NCBI GenBank assembly: GCA_031216915.1
Contig: CM062294.1
Coordinates: 26,536,985-26,600,984, forward strand
Length of the DNA stretch: 64,000 bases
Source of the DNA: Pictodentalium vernedei
Lineage: Eukaryota; Mollusca; Scaphopoda; Dentaliida; Dentaliidae
Direction of reading: 5' to 3'
Shown here: piece after piece, positions 11,220 to 23,308 of the stretch
Position numbering within the stretch: the stretch's first letter is position 1
How the letters are laid out: each line of letters begins with the position of its first letter
Program-made: the position numbers and the translations under genes
Notes under the pieces: model-generated
What the model was told of the DNA's origin: nothing
The model's database searches: none
The model's input: only the letters and a program-made list of their open reading frames with translations

Positions 11220-11343
11220 CAGTACGTGGAGAGTGTATTATCACTAAATCACCCACAGAGTGAAGATTTCACCCATGCAATAATTGCAAATTTGTTGCAA
11301 AGCATAACAAGCTCAAGCAAAGTTTCAGCCAATGGACCTCCGG
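11220..11343 (+). mobile_element. MITE family 2, left part
   Basis: Terminus CAGTACGTGGAGAGTG after TA. It is colinear with 13680-13800 up to GCCAATGGACCTCCGG. It then switches within a shared CCRGTCAGAATG stretch into Helitron-like tandem units, so the right part was lost by recombination. Confidence 0.6.
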
Positions 11344-11696
11344 TCAGAATGCTTTGATATTTGGTATGCAGCATCCTTAGGGGGTGAGATTCAAGTTTGT
11401 TCAAGCCAAGTCCCAGTGTTCATATTTGGGCTCACTGTGGATTTTCTTTAAAAATCTTTTTCTTCAGATCCAGCAGATGAACGCTTTTGATATTTGGTAT
11501 GCAGCATCCTTAGGGGGGTAAGATTCAAGTTTGTTCAAGCCATGTCCTTGGTTCCATAAAATTTGTCTCTCATGACTTCATTCCTTTGTAGTGTTGATGA
11601 ACCATGTCTAACTGAATGTGACCCCAAGTACTTCTTTGAACCACTTTGTTTGAATCACTTTGCCCGGTGAGCGATTAAGGCCCCTTGGGGCCTCTT
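11344..11696 (+). mobile_element. Helitron-like tandem-core element, 3' end
   Basis: Two units of the TCAGAATGCTTTGATATTTGG repeat followed by the 3' terminus GAGCGATTAAGGCCCC-TTGGGGCC-TCTTGTT. The short GC hairpin just before the end is typical of Helitron/Helentron non-autonomous elements in bivalves. The 5' part is missing. Confidence 0.6.
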
Positions 11697-11780
11697 GTTT
11701 GAAAATTCTGCAGCACATACGTCGTTCAACTCACATTCAGCAGTGGTAAATGACAATGCACTACAACAGTTGAGTCTTAC

Positions 11781-11864
11781 TTCTCTGAATAGTTGCTCAC
11801 AAAATCTGAAAAGAAACCGTTCTTCAAGGGGTGTTTTGCTTTTGCAGGCGAAACAGTCGGCCAT
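11781..11864 (-). CDS. Candidate first coding exon of an unidentified gene
   Basis: On the minus strand, an ATG in good context (AAACATGGCC) opens 28 codons reading MADCFACKSKTPLEERFLFR then eight more residues, followed by a consensus-like donor GTAAGA. The product is not recognised. No partner exon can be seen: sequence to the left is transposon-derived. The open frame could be chance or a gene fragment. Confidence 0.2.
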
Positions 11865-12758
11865 GTTTCTTGTTTGAAAAATCAAAACATTTAAGGCAGT
11901 AGATTGGGATGTTGGGGGGCGATCAGGCTTTCTTTTTCTGTATCAAGTGACATTTGTAACGCAGATTGAATCCTGTCATGAAATGATATTACATGTATAT
12001 GTATCAATGGTTGATCTCTTGAACATATATCACCAACAACACAAGATTTTTCACACAAAAAAATTAATTTTCCCGCATTTCGTGAAATTCATAAAATAGA
12101 AATGAACTACATGTACTAAATAAACAGTTTTTTTTTCATGGGAAATGTGAAAGTGGGGATGTTAAGGATTGGAGAAGATATCCTTTGATATCTTCCACCC
12201 TGGAGGGAAAAGAATATCCCCGTTACACTAATCCGTATTTATATTAGAGTCCCTCACCCCGGGAGGGGTGAAAAGGGATTAGCCAGGGAAAGCTCCATAA
12301 TTTTTTCTGTGGTCTTTACAGAGTCCACTGGAAGATATTTTTTGATGGGATAGGCTTGGTTGCTAGGTTATTGTCTGCTGTGATCGAGGGGGAGGGGCTG
12401 TTGAGCCAGCTGTGATGAGGAGGCTGAAGAACCGCTAGATATACACAGAACGACACAAACTGTAAATGCGTTGCACGATTTGTAGAAAATTCCAGTGAAA
12501 TTTCGCTTCTATTTAATAGTGTTCAACCGATTAGCGAAAATGGCTGCTGACCAATTTCTGGTTATTTGAGCTCGCAATCAGCCGATTCCGACTCCAATTA
12601 CGATTGTAATACAGTTGACTACTAGACAAGTTGCGGCTCGGAAAGAACTACATTAAGTTAAACACATTTTACAGTGTTTACAGTCAGTTCGCTACTTGAT
12701 AAGGTGAGGCGCGAAAAAAACTACATAAAATTGAACATATTTCAGTGTTAAACTCCAT

Positions 12759-12878
12759 TGACTCAGGACCAGTAAAATTACCAGTTGCAATCACTTGGGC
12801 AGTAAATGTGGCTCTGAGAGCCACCACGTTTACCACCCAAGTGCAAGCAACTGGTAATTTTGACTGCGACCTGAGTCA
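12759..12878. repeat. Foldback (~55 bp arms)
   Basis: GACTCAGG.CCAGTAAAATT... pairs with ...AATTTTGACTGCGACCTGAGTC across a short centre near 12818. The arms differ at several positions. Possibly an eroded MITE core. No flanking duplication was found. Confidence 0.7.
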
Positions 12879-13011
12879 GTGGAGTGCAACTTCACTCTTC
12901 CGGTATGAACTGGCGATTTCTGCAAGTCCTTTAATTGGAAATCCCATAAAGAGGCGTGTAGAGAGACTAAGAATACACTTTGTGGTGGTTTTTCAACTTT
13001 ATTGAATGGTA

Positions 13012-13324
13012 CAGTTAAAACTAGAAGTCCTGTCACAAAATGTGCAAAAATAGTACGTCGATCTGCGTGTTAATCTACGCGTTATGATCATAGTAAGGCT
13101 ATCAAATTCTGTACATATGTCCTGTGCACAAGCAATGTTTCTGCCAATGGACCTCCGGGTAACCAGGAGGTCCATTGGCAGAAACATTGCCTGTGTTTGC
13201 TATGAGCTACCAGGATAAGCTGCCTTGCTTTGGATGCCATTCGATATGGCAATTGCACGCAATTTCTCAGCGCAATTAAGCCTAGATAAGCGCACAGTTC
13301 GTGACAGGACTTCTAGTTTTAACT
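13012..13324 (+). mobile_element. Mariner-type MITE family 1
   Basis: TA-flanked. CAGTTAAAACTAGAAGTCCTGTCA at left, TGACAGGACTTCTAGTTTTAACT at right (last base altered). Central palindrome CAATGGACCTCCGGGTAACC... near 13145-13180. Confidence 0.85.
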
Positions 13325-13679
13325 ATCATTGACATCATTTTACATTAACAATTGAAAAATTGCAGAAGATAATAAAAGGCAGTTTATGAATTCAGAAAAT
13401 GCCTGGCAACTATCGGTTAAACTGATGTTCCAGGAGCCTTTGCTGTTGCCATCCAATTGCTGGTTGTGGTGGCCTGTTCCGATCATCAGTTCAACGATTT
13501 CTGTCTGCATATATGTGTGGAACAGATTTTCATTTTCCGCATGGTTTAACGTTGCTGTAGATGGGGATTACATAGAACAGGCCTGCAATAAAACAGTTTA
13601 GCCGTCAGAGCATATAGTTGTCCCCCGCAAAAATTTTTCGGGCGACTATTAAAATACATGTAGCTGGTGGCCATGCATA
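13325..13679. other. Short stretch with a hairpin remnant
   Basis: Only one structure stands out: TAGTTGTCCCCCGC..CGGGCGACTA at about 13614-13650, resembling the 5' hairpin of tandem-core elements. Nothing else recognisable. Confidence 0.35.
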
Positions 13680-15865
13680 CAGTACATGGAGAGTGTATTA
13701 TCGCTTAATCACCCGCAGAGTGGAGATTCCACCCAAGGAATAATTGCAAATTTGTTGCAAAGGAGAACCAGCACCAGCAAAGTTTCAGCCAATGGAACTC
13801 TGGGTTAAACCCGGACTTCCATTGACTGAAACATTGCTTGTGTTTTTAGCTCATCTTGACAAAGTCAAGCTGAGCTAATCTGATCGCTTCCCGTCCGTTG
13901 TCCGTCAACACCATGTTTTGGTCTTCTCCTCCAAAGCCACTGGGCCAATTCAAGTGAAAGTTGGTGTGAGTGATGGTTCCAAAGGGGCATTTCATTTTTC
14001 TTCAACTCAGCATGCCCAGCCCCATAGGGAGGGAGTGGGGGAAAATGCTCCAAAATATTTTAAAAATCTTCTTCTCAAGAATCAGTGTGTACAATGACTT
14101 GATATTTGCTATGGAGCTTCCATATGAGGTGTAGAATCAAGTTTGTTCAAACGAAGTTCGTAAAGTAATATTTGGCTTTGTAATAGGAGGGGTAAGATTT
14201 TTGGCCCTGCCCAAAATTTCTATTTTTTGAACCGATTGTCCGGTATGAACCAAATTTGGTTTGTGGTAGTATTGGGTCATAAGTACTTGACCCATGCAAA
14301 AAAAAAAATTCCCTGGGAGCTAAAAATAGAAATATTTTCAAACGCCCATATTTCCCAAACCCCACGGAACAGAGAGCTTTTATTTGGTATGAAGTATCCT
14401 TACGACCAGTAGAATTGAATGGTAAAAAAAAATTGCCATCGGTTATGATGTTAGGGTGTTCTGTAATGGGCATCGAAAAAATGCTGAGTCAGCATATTTG
14501 CAAAAATTTTAAAAAATCTTTTCTCCAGAACCAATCATCAGAATCTTTTGATATTTGGTATACAGCATTCATAGGGGGGTCAGATAAAAATTTGTAGAAA
14601 TAAAGCTCATTGGTTCATATTTGGGCTCTCTACAGGAGCCCGAAGTTTTAACATAGGGTAATATGGGGAATATTCTTTAAAAATCTTCTTCTTCAGAACC
14701 ACCAGTCAGAATCTTTTAATATTTGGTATACATCATTGTTATGAGGGTCAGATTCTAGATTGTTCAAACCAAGTCCCTAGGTTAATATTTGGGCTTCCTA
14801 TGGAAGCCCAAATTTTATCTTTGTTCAATATGGAGGGTAATTTAAAAAAATCTTCTTCTTCAGATCCATCAGTCAGAATGCTTTGATATTTGGTATGCAA
14901 CATCTCTATGGGGGTCAGATTCAAGTTTGTTCAAATCAAATTCCTAGGTATATATTTGGGCTCACTATGGTAGCCCAAATTTTTACTTAGTGCAATATGA
15001 GAAAATTTCTTTAAAAATCTTCTTCTTCAGATCCACCAGTACCAGTCGGAATGCTTTTATATTTGGTATACAACATCTCTAGGGGGGTCAGATTCCAGGT
15101 TGTTCAATTGGAGTGCCTAGGTTAATATTTGGGCTCCATATGGGAACATGAAATTTAACTTAGTACAATATGAGGGAATTTCTTCAAAAATCTTCTTCTT
15201 CAGATTCACTTGTCAGAATGCTTTCACATTTGGTATACAACATCACTAGGGGGGTCAGATTCAAGTTTGTTCAAATCGGATCCATAGGTCAATATTTGGG
15301 CTCGCTATGGTAGCCCAAATTTGAACTTAGTGAAATTCGAAGAAATTTCTTTACAATTTCTCTTCTTCAGATCCAACAGTCAGAATGCTTTCATATTCGG
15401 TACACAACATCTCTAGGGAAGTCAGATTTAACTGTGTTCAAATCAAGAGCCTGGGTTAATATTTGGGCTCTCTATGGGAGTCGGAATTGGCCATTTTGCT
15501 GAAGAATTAAAAACTTTGTATTCAGTACCCTCTAGAGGTACTAAGATTAATCCACATAGGTTGTATCAAGGGGCTTCATAGGGGAGCTCTACATTTTACT
15601 TATGATCAACTGAAGAAAAGGCATGATGCCCAGATTATTTTTGTCACTCCTGAGGGACTCAAGGATTGACAGTGTAGCCTATGGAGATGGCTTGCTTAAT
15701 GTAGACTCATTCTTGGACTCTGTTTAAATTGTGTTCTGTACAAGATGAGCGCTTCAGGCCCCGTGGGGCCTCTTGTTGTCCATATGTACAAAATTTGAAA
15801 GTTATAGCTTGGATGATAACTCCACTCTGTGGGTGATTTAGTTACAATTCACTCTCCACGTACTG
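13680..15865 (+). mobile_element. MITE family 2, interrupted by a Helitron-like element
   Basis: Left terminus CAGTACATGGAGAGTGTATT and right terminus ...TTCACTCTCCACGTACTG are inverted copies, each bordered by TA. The middle holds a family-1-like palindrome (CCAATGG...CCATTG near 13790-13830). The Helitron-like element at 13846-15777 sits inside; without it the MITE would be about 255 bp. Confidence 0.7.
13846..15777 (+). mobile_element. Helitron-like tandem-core element
   Basis: The 5' end carries an inverted repeat AGCTCATCTTGAC..GTCAAGCTGAGCT, followed by a short CGTCCGTTGTCCGTC tract. About eight imperfect 160-170 bp units follow (TTCTTCTTCAGATCCACCAGTC, TTTGGTATACAACATCTCTA, ATATTTGGGCTC). 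The 3' end is GAGCGCTTCAGGCCCC-GTGGGGCC-TCTTGTT. Hairpin ends, (GTCC)-like tract and ~165 bp cores match the pearl/Helentron-associated elements known from bivalves. No transposase. It interrupts a MITE without a target duplication, as expected for Helitrons. Confidence 0.65.
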
Positions 15866-15889
15866 TACGTCCGAGCATGCATCCATGCG

Positions 15890-16100
15890 TCTGTCCCACT
15901 TTGGTTTCCCAACGATAACTTTAGTTATAGTTGGCCAAATTAAATGAAATTTGAAATATAGATGTATCAACATAAAGTACAGGTCAAGTTGGAATCGGGG
16001 TGCAGCCGACAAGTTTTCCCAGAGTTATGCCCCTTTTTTGACTTAGAAAATTCTTTTTTAGCTGACCTGGCCTAAAAGGCCATGTGAGCGTTTTTCATTA
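15890..16100 (+). repeat. Tandem-core unit plus Helitron-like 5' hairpin
   Basis: One unit of the GTTTCCCAACGATAACTTTAG family (see 20098-20900), ending at 16060. AGCTGACCTGGCC-TAAA-GGCCATGTGAGC at 16059-16090 is a hairpin of the kind found at the start of bivalve Helitron-like elements. Confidence 0.45.
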
Positions 16101-18439
16101 CATTACGAGTCGGAAGTAGTTGTAGCAAAACCGCAATTATTTCGCGGTTTTAATTGCAGTCATAAACAAAAATATAAACGCGAGTAACGTTTAGGAAAAA
16201 ATATAAAACTGATAAACTTGTTTGATGATCGTTTGCAACCAGAGTGGGAAACGCAGATAAATGATAGAGCTTTTCACATTGTTGGTCGGAAAAATTGTTT
16301 TTTGAACATTTACTTCGTTTAGTTGAATTGCACAATTCCTGCAGCTTCGAAGTTTGGAAACAAGTTCATGGTGTCGGCACAGAATTTGACACGCTGTTTT
16401 AAAAGCCCTGTGAATATTCAACGAAAATGCATAAGATAAAAAAGGCATTGGTTTTCCGACAAACCAGTGATGAAAGTTAAAAACGAGACAGTATGCCTCG
16501 TAACATTATAGATGGGAAAGAAATTATGAAAATGCAGTGACGCAAAACATGGTGTTGAAATGTGACTTCTCCTTCAAAAATTTCCCCTTGACCTGAACCC
16601 CCCACCCCCCTCCCCCCTCCCCCCCAAAAAAAAAAATTATCTTTTGTGCGAATCACATCTAACAGGGTTATTTCCATACCCATAAATAGAAAAAATAACG
16701 CACCTCCAAGCGCAACACAAAGGGAGAGCCTAGCAGCCCCCCCTCCCCCACAATTTTTCCAAGGCTTTTCGATTCGTTGGGAAAAAATAATTCAGGCTTT
16801 TTGTGCGTACTGATGGCAGTAACATAGCTTTTACTTTCCCGAATTATCTGGACATGAGCCGTTTCTGTCATTGTTATTGTCCCTGAGATCACAGCCAAAA
16901 AAATATATTCAAATATTCACCCGAACAGCGGAACATCACAAGTCAGCCACATGACTATGTAGCCTAATATTAAAACATATGAATTATGATTTTTGTGAAA
17001 AGTGCTGGGCGGTTTTGGCCGTTATGTTGGATAAAGAAAAGAGAAAGAAATGCATTTGTTGAGGCGGTTAGAGCATGACAGAGAAAAAATTTGTCATGAA
17101 ATTCTCTCGAATAACACACAACCTCCAGGCTCCCTTTTGGGATGTGTTAGTAATTGTGTATATTTTGGGGGAGCGGAAATTTTAAGTACCCCCTCCCCCA
17201 ACACCTATGCTACTAAATGGTGCCCCCGAGCCCCCCCCCCCCCCCCCCCCACCCCCCCCCCCCCCCCACCCCCCACATCCCTCACATTAAAGACGACACT
17301 TGCAAAAATCAAAAACTCAAAAATTTCAAATCACCGTTACAGTGATACGGTACCTGTCGGGATACCTATCAGGTGTCGCAGCTTGGGTGAGGGAATTTGA
17401 AGCCACATAAATAGCCATTATTACAAGCACCATGTACACATGTGTGGATACAGTACATGGCTTTTGCATTTGTTTTTGATGCACATGAGGCAGTTTGGCT
17501 GGAATCACTCATCAAGGGAAAAATTTATTCCATTCATTATAGATGAATTTTGTGGACTGCTGTACAAGTAAGGGCAGGCCTACTCATCAGAAAGAGCCAC
17601 CAGAAAATGCTACTAATGCATGATGTTCCACTTGACTTTCTTTCACAGTTCGCAAAAAAGAACGCTTTAATTAATTTCGATCGAATGTTTCAATTTGAAT
17701 CGATGAAAAGTCTAGGTGAAATTGAGTAGGGACAGATTGTCCTCAATTCCCAAAGCATGTGATGAGCAATGGCATTGTTTCATACGGTCTACGATGCTGT
17801 TGCTTATTGTACATTGCTGTTTCTCATTGTGGCCTGTCATTTCACTTGAAAATCAAAACTCTGGGTCACATTCCCCAATATCATTGCAAATAAATGATTG
17901 AAATGAAACAAATTCTCCTGTTTTCTGTCACTTGAACATGTTATTGTTCAGTTCCAGTCAGTGAACGAAGCAAGTGGTTCAGGTTACGTCATCCGTGAAT
18001 ATAACTAACAGGTAGGCAATTGGCATTTTTTTTGGGGGGGGGGGGGGGAGGGGGCATTGCAAAGTGGTGGTTTTTGTAAGAGGTGGGGGATAGTGTTAAG
18101 TGATAAATAGGGCGAGACGTTTGGAGGGGATTTCTGTGAGATAAAATAGCTACATGCAATGCAGGCGATTTCTGTGCTGCTGTCTTTTCTTTTAGTTTGC
18201 TCTTGTACATTCAAGTTGAAGCATATGTGCCAATGCTCGTTATTTGCTGAACGGATGAATGTTTATCTTCATTTACAATCGGGAACAGAAACAAACTTAC
18301 ATGATATCCCTGGAGGATAACCACGAAAAACCCCCCAAGATAAACGTGTTTATTGAAAGTTAACAACCGCGTTTCGATTCCTGATTTTACCACAGTTGTT
18401 CCTACAACTACTTCCAATCCGTAGTGTACTTGGCGGCCG
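16101..18439. other. Unassigned sequence with C- and G-runs
   Basis: No recognised gene or family. Low-complexity tracts: C-rich at 16595-16632, C-run with two interruptions at 17229-17274, G-run at 18036-18054. Repeated C-rich phrases around 16730 and 17190 hint at an uncharacterised repeat. No ORF looks coding. Confidence 0.4.
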
Positions 18440-20097
18440 TTGTTGTCTGGCGTCCATAAACTTTTCACATTTTCATCTTCTTCTCTGTAACAACTGAGCT
18501 GGTGTGAACCAAACTTGGCAGGAATGATGTTTGGGAGGTCCTCTACTAACGATCCTCATTTTGTTCCTGTCAGATGAAAAACATGGCTTCCAGAGGCATT
18601 CTTTGATTCTGGTGGGTGGATTTCCAAAAATCTTCTCTGAAACTGCCAGGCCAAATGTTTTGAAACTTCCTATAAATGTTGACTGAGACTCCCCTTTACC
18701 AACGATCCTCATGTAATGTTGATCGGGTTTTAAACATGGCCGGAATTGCGGCTTATAGTTACTATAGAAACCCTATGGGAAATCACATTTTCATCTACTC
18801 TGGAACTACTAAGCCAATGTGAACCAAACTTGGCAGGGATGGTCTATGGGAAGTCCTCTACAAATGATCCTCATTTTGTTCTTGTGGGTTGAAAAACATG
18901 GCTGCCAGAGGCATTCTTTGATTCTGGTTGGTGGATTTTCAAAAATCTTCTCCTCTGAAACTGCCAGGCCGAATGTTTTGATACTTCACATAAATGATTA
19001 CTGGTACCCCCTCTACCAATAATCCTCATTTAATGTTCATTGGGTTGCAAACATGGCCACAATCGCAGCTTATAGTTACTATAGAAACCCTATGGGAAAT
19101 CACATTTTCATCTTCTTCTCTGGAAGTATTGAGCCGACATGAAAACAAACCAGCCAGGGATAGTCTATGGGAGCTCCTCTACAAACGATCCTCATTTTGT
19201 TCCCATGCGTTTGAAAACATGTCCACCAGAGGTATTCTTTGATTCTGATTGGTGGATTTTGAAAAATCACAGGGGTCAAATGTTTTGAAACTTTGCATGG
19301 TTGATGACTGGGACCCCCTTTACACATGTACCAACAATCCTTATTTAATGTTGATTGGATTGTAAACATGGCCACAATTGTGGCTTATGGGAAATCACAT
19401 TTTCATTTTCTTCTCTGGAACTTCAGAGCAGACATGAACCAAACCTGGCAGGGATAGTCTATGGGAGGTCTTCTACAAATGCGTCTCATTTTTGTTACCG
19501 TGCATTGAAAAACATGGTTGCCAGAAGCATTTTTTGATTCCGATTGGCGGATTTTGAAAAAAAAGCACATCTGAAACCACAGGGCCAAATGTTTTGAAAC
19601 TTTGCATGGTTGATGACTGGGACACCCTCTACTAATGGTCCTCATTTAATGTTGATTGGGTTGTAAACATGGCCACAATTGAGAATTGTGGCCTATAGTT
19701 ACTATAGAAACTCTATGGGAAATCACATTTTCATCTTCTCTGGAACTACTGAGCCAATGTGAACCAAACTTTGCAGGAATGGTCTATAGGAGGCCAGCTA
19801 TAAACAGTCCTCTTTTTGTTCCCATTGGTTGGAAAATATGGTCACCAGAGACCTTCTCTGATTTTGTCTGATGGATTTTGCAAAAATCTTCCCCTCTGAA
19901 ACTACAAAGTCAAATGTTTTGAAACTTAATATGATTGAACACTGGGACACCTTGAACCAATGATCCTGATGTAATGTTGATGTAATGTTGCAAACATGGC
20001 CACAATTGTAGCTCATAGCTACCATGGAAAGTCTATGGGAAATTACATTTTTATATGTAGTTCCAGGTGAGCGATTACGGGCTCTTTAGAGCCTCTA
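18440..20097 (+). mobile_element. Helitron-like tandem-core element, ~315 bp units
   Basis: Five imperfect units starting TTTTCATCTTCTTCTCTGGAAC at about 18473, 18790, 19108, 19402 and 19728, with GAACCAAACTTGGCAGGGAT and GGTGGATTTTGAAAAATC inside. The 3' end GTGAGCGATTACGGGCTC-TT-TAGAGCCTCTAGTT has the same layout as the ends at 11696, 15777 and 25845. The 5' boundary is uncertain (about 18430, GGCGGCCGTTGTTGTCTGGC). Confidence 0.6.
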
Positions 20098-20900
20098 GTT
20101 TTGGTTTCCTGATAATAACTTTAGTTACAGTTGGCCAAATCAAATGAAATTTGATATGTAGATATACAGTTAAAACTAGAAGTCCTGTCATGAAATGCGC
20201 ACAAATAGCATGTCGATTTGCGCGTTAATCTACGCGTTAGGAACATGGTAAGGCTATCATATTCTGTGCATATGGCCTGTGCACCGGCAGTGTTTCAGCC
20301 AATGGACCTCCGGGTAACCCGGAGGCCCATTGGCAGAAACATTGCCTGTGCTTGCTATGAGTAACCAGGAGAACCTGCCGTGCATTGGATGCCATTCGAT
20401 ATGGCAATTGCGCGCAATTTCTAAGAGCAATTAAGCCTAGATAAATGCACAGTTCATGACAGGACTTCTAGTTTTAACTGTATCAACATAAAATACAGGT
20501 CAAGTTCGAATCTGGGTGCAGTCTGGCATTTTTTGCTAGAGTTATGCCCATTTTTGACTTCAGAAATTCATTTTTTTTAGTTTCCCAATGATAACTTCAA
20601 TTACTGTTGGCCAAATGAGATGAAAATAGGATGTAGGTGTATCAACATAAAATACAGGTCTGCTTCGATTCGAATAAGGGTGTGGTCCGACAAAGTTTTC
20701 TAGAAGAGTTATGTGCCTTTTTTGACTTAGAAAATGCTTTTTGGGGTTTTCTGATGATAACTTTAGTTGCTGTTGACCAATTCAAACATAACATACAGTT
20801 CAAATCAGGGTTTGGTCCAACATTTTTTTCCAGAGTTATGTCCCTTTTCAGATTTCGAAAAATTCAATTTTTTTCAACTCTCGCATTGCATCATTTTTTT
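20098..20900 (+). repeat. Tandem-core repeats, GTTTCCCAATGATAACTTTAG family
   Basis: About three ~165 bp units with GTTGGCCAAAT, ATCAACATAAAATACAGGTC and AGAGTTATGCCC. The first unit is split by a MITE at 20167-20480. A partial unit also lies near 59815-59870. No ends were found. Confidence 0.6.
20167..20480 (+). mobile_element. Mariner-type MITE family 1
   Basis: 314 bp, TA on both sides, termini CAGTTAAAACTAGAAGTCCT and AGGACTTCTAGTTTTAACTG, central palindrome around 20298-20340. Inserted in a tandem-core unit that resumes directly after it (TATCAACATAAAATAC). Confidence 0.88.
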
Positions 20901-21342
20901 GAGGGACGTGTTGCTGGACGGCCTTTATTTTGCACTAACCTTTTGCTCTCTCACTCACATTCTCTTGTCGCTCACTCTCCTTGTCGGCTTTCTTTCTTTC
21001 ATTCTCTGGTACAACAAATTGGCAGAAGGCCAAAGAATGACCATTATTAGCGCAGCTGACTCAAGTGATCACTTTCTGTCAATCATCTGTCATCTTTTTG
21101 TCCATCCATCTGTCGTGAACCTGACAATATCGACTTCTCCTCCTAAACCCTATGCCAAATTGAACCAAATTTGATATGCATGGTCCTTATCATATGTCCA
21201 TTCAAGTGTGTTCAAATAAACTTGCCATACTCACTAGGGAGGGGGTGAGGGAAAATGCTCCAAAATTCTCGAAAAATCTTCTCATGATCCAGTGGGAACA
21301 CAATGACTTGATATTTGGTATGGACCTTCCTTCTGAGGTATA

Positions 21343-21636
21343 TTTATTTATTTATTTATTTATTTATTTATTCATTTATTTATTAGGGTTTAACGACACA
21401 TTAACTGGTCATATCATGTCAGTAACAGTTTTACGGGTGTAGGAGGCCAGAGCTGTCAGCTCACCAACATCGTAACTCTGAACTCTGCACCGCGGCACAG
21501 GCAGGGTTAGATTGGTTGAAGAAATGTGCACCATTGACATGCAGTACATGTACCGCCATAGTTCACAGCGTCATTGTGCCCAGTGTAGGCAACTGGGATT
21601 AAGTGCCTTGCCCAAGGACACAACGTGGGAGCATGA
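21343..21636 (-). mobile_element. SINE, 5' truncated, with 11-bp target duplication
   Basis: Reverse orientation: the (TTTA)n tract at 21343-21383 is the tail. The body matches the SINE at 23400-24018 (GTCCTTGGGCAAGGCACTTAA, TGTTGGTGAGCTGACAGCTC in reverse complement). Flanking TCTGAGGTATA occurs at 21332-21342 and 21637-21647. The pol III head is missing. Inserted in a tandem-core unit whose uninterrupted form is seen at 14100-14165. Confidence 0.85.
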
Positions 21637-22840
21637 TCTGAGGTATAGTATCAAGTTTGTTCAAACTAAGTTTGTGGAGCAATATTTCCCATTGTAATGG
21701 GAGGGGAAAGATTGTTGGCCCCCACCCCAAAATTTCTATTTTCTGAAACAATGGCCTGATTTGAATGAAATTTGGTATGTGGTATTATTGAGTCATAAGT
21801 ATTTGATTCATGCTAAAAAAAATTTCCCATGTTCCCCCGTGGGACTCCAGGAGAAAATAGAAAATATTTTCAAATGCGCATATTTTCCTAACAGAGCTGT
21901 TATTTGCTATGAAACATCCTTAGTACCAGTAGAATCAATTGATGAAGAAGATTGTCATTGTTTCTGCCTGTATATTTGCAGATATTAAAAAAATTTTCTT
22001 TTCCAGAACCACAGATCAGAATCTTCTTATATTTGGCATACAGCATCTATGGGGGGAGGGGGTGTCAGATATAAGAGTGTTCAAATTAAGCCCCTTGGTT
22101 TGTATTTGGGCTCAATGTGGGCAGTATGGTAAATAAGCTTTAAAAATCTAATTCAAAACCACTGGTCAGAATGTTTTAATATTGGGGAAACATTATTGTT
22201 ACAATGGTCAGATTTCAGTTTGTTCTAATGAAGTCTCTCAGTTAATATTTGGGCTTCCTATGGGGGCCCAAATTTTAACTTAGTGCAATATGAGGAAATT
22301 TCTTTAAAAATCTTCTTCAGATCCACCAGTCAGAATCCTTTCATATTTGTTATACAAAATCTATAGGGGGGGGGGGGGGCAGATTCAGGTGTGTGCAAAT
22401 CGAGTCCAAGGATTTATATTTGGGCTCCCTATGGGAGCCTGAATTTTAACTTAGTGCAATATGAGGAAATTTCATTAAAAATCTTTTTTTTCAGATCCAC
22501 CAGTGAGAATCTTTTCATATTTAGTATACAGCATCTCTAGGTGTGTCTGATTGAGGTTTGTTCAAATGAAGTCCTCGGTTTATATTTGAGCTCCATATGG
22601 GCGCCTGAATTTTAATTTCAGTATGAGAAAATTTCTTTATAAATCTTCTTCTTCAGATCCCCCAGTTAGAATCCTTTCACATTTGGTATACAACATCTCT
22701 AGGGGAGGCCAGATTCATGTTTGTTCAAATCAGGTCCCAGGGTTTATATTTGGGTTCCCTATAGGAGCCCAAATTTAACTTAGTACAATATGAGGAAATT
22801 TCTTTAAAAATCTTTCTCAGATCCACCAGTCAGAATTTAA

Positions 22841-23308
22841 ATTCTAGGTAAGCTGTTCGTTCTTCACTTAGGTATAAGTGAATCTTGTAAAGAAACAGTA
22901 ACTACAGACCTTCTGGTTTGTCGTGTCAGGTCATCAACACCTCATTGTCACAGCTCTGACCAAGTTGCTAATGATGCCATCAAACTCATTGAAACAACAG
23001 GCCATCACCAGGATAGGTAATCCAAACCAGATTATGTCTGATGAATTATTTTCATCCTCAGTAGATGTTGTTAGCATTGCTTGTACCATTTCAAGAAAAA
23101 ACAAACAGACATCACTGAATTCTTTTAATGTAGGTGAGAGAATAATAGTATCGACATTAAATCTCAAGTCTGCATTCCACATGTGGTCTGCATCAAGTGG
23201 TCAAGTGTCAGATGACAGGTTATTTCTTCCCACCATCAAAGGGCCATGTGTTAGATTAGCTAATTATGGATAAGTCCTGGGGTGGGTGGGGGGGAGGGGG
23301 GGGGCGCA
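22841..23308. other. Unassigned island inside a Helitron-like element
   Basis: Sequence without similarity to other repeats in the window. One forward frame is open for 116 codons (22923-23273) and one reverse frame for 82 codons (23182-22934). Neither product is recognised. A captured host fragment is possible; a SINE flank is also possible. Ends in a G-rich run (23281-23305). Confidence 0.3.

Larger units (their letters stand above)
11697..13011. other. Unassigned single-copy-looking sequence
   Basis: No repeat family seen elsewhere in the window. Contains a candidate minus-strand first exon (11781-11864) and a foldback (12759-12878). No clear gene was identified. Confidence 0.4.

Noticed and set aside
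17050-17400. Proline-rich ORF
   Set aside because: The prolines come from the C-run at 17229-17274. No domain, no splice context.
20637-21174. Overlapping 135-137 codon ORFs
   Set aside because: They lie in tandem-core units and the start of a Helitron-like element. No protein motif is recognisable.
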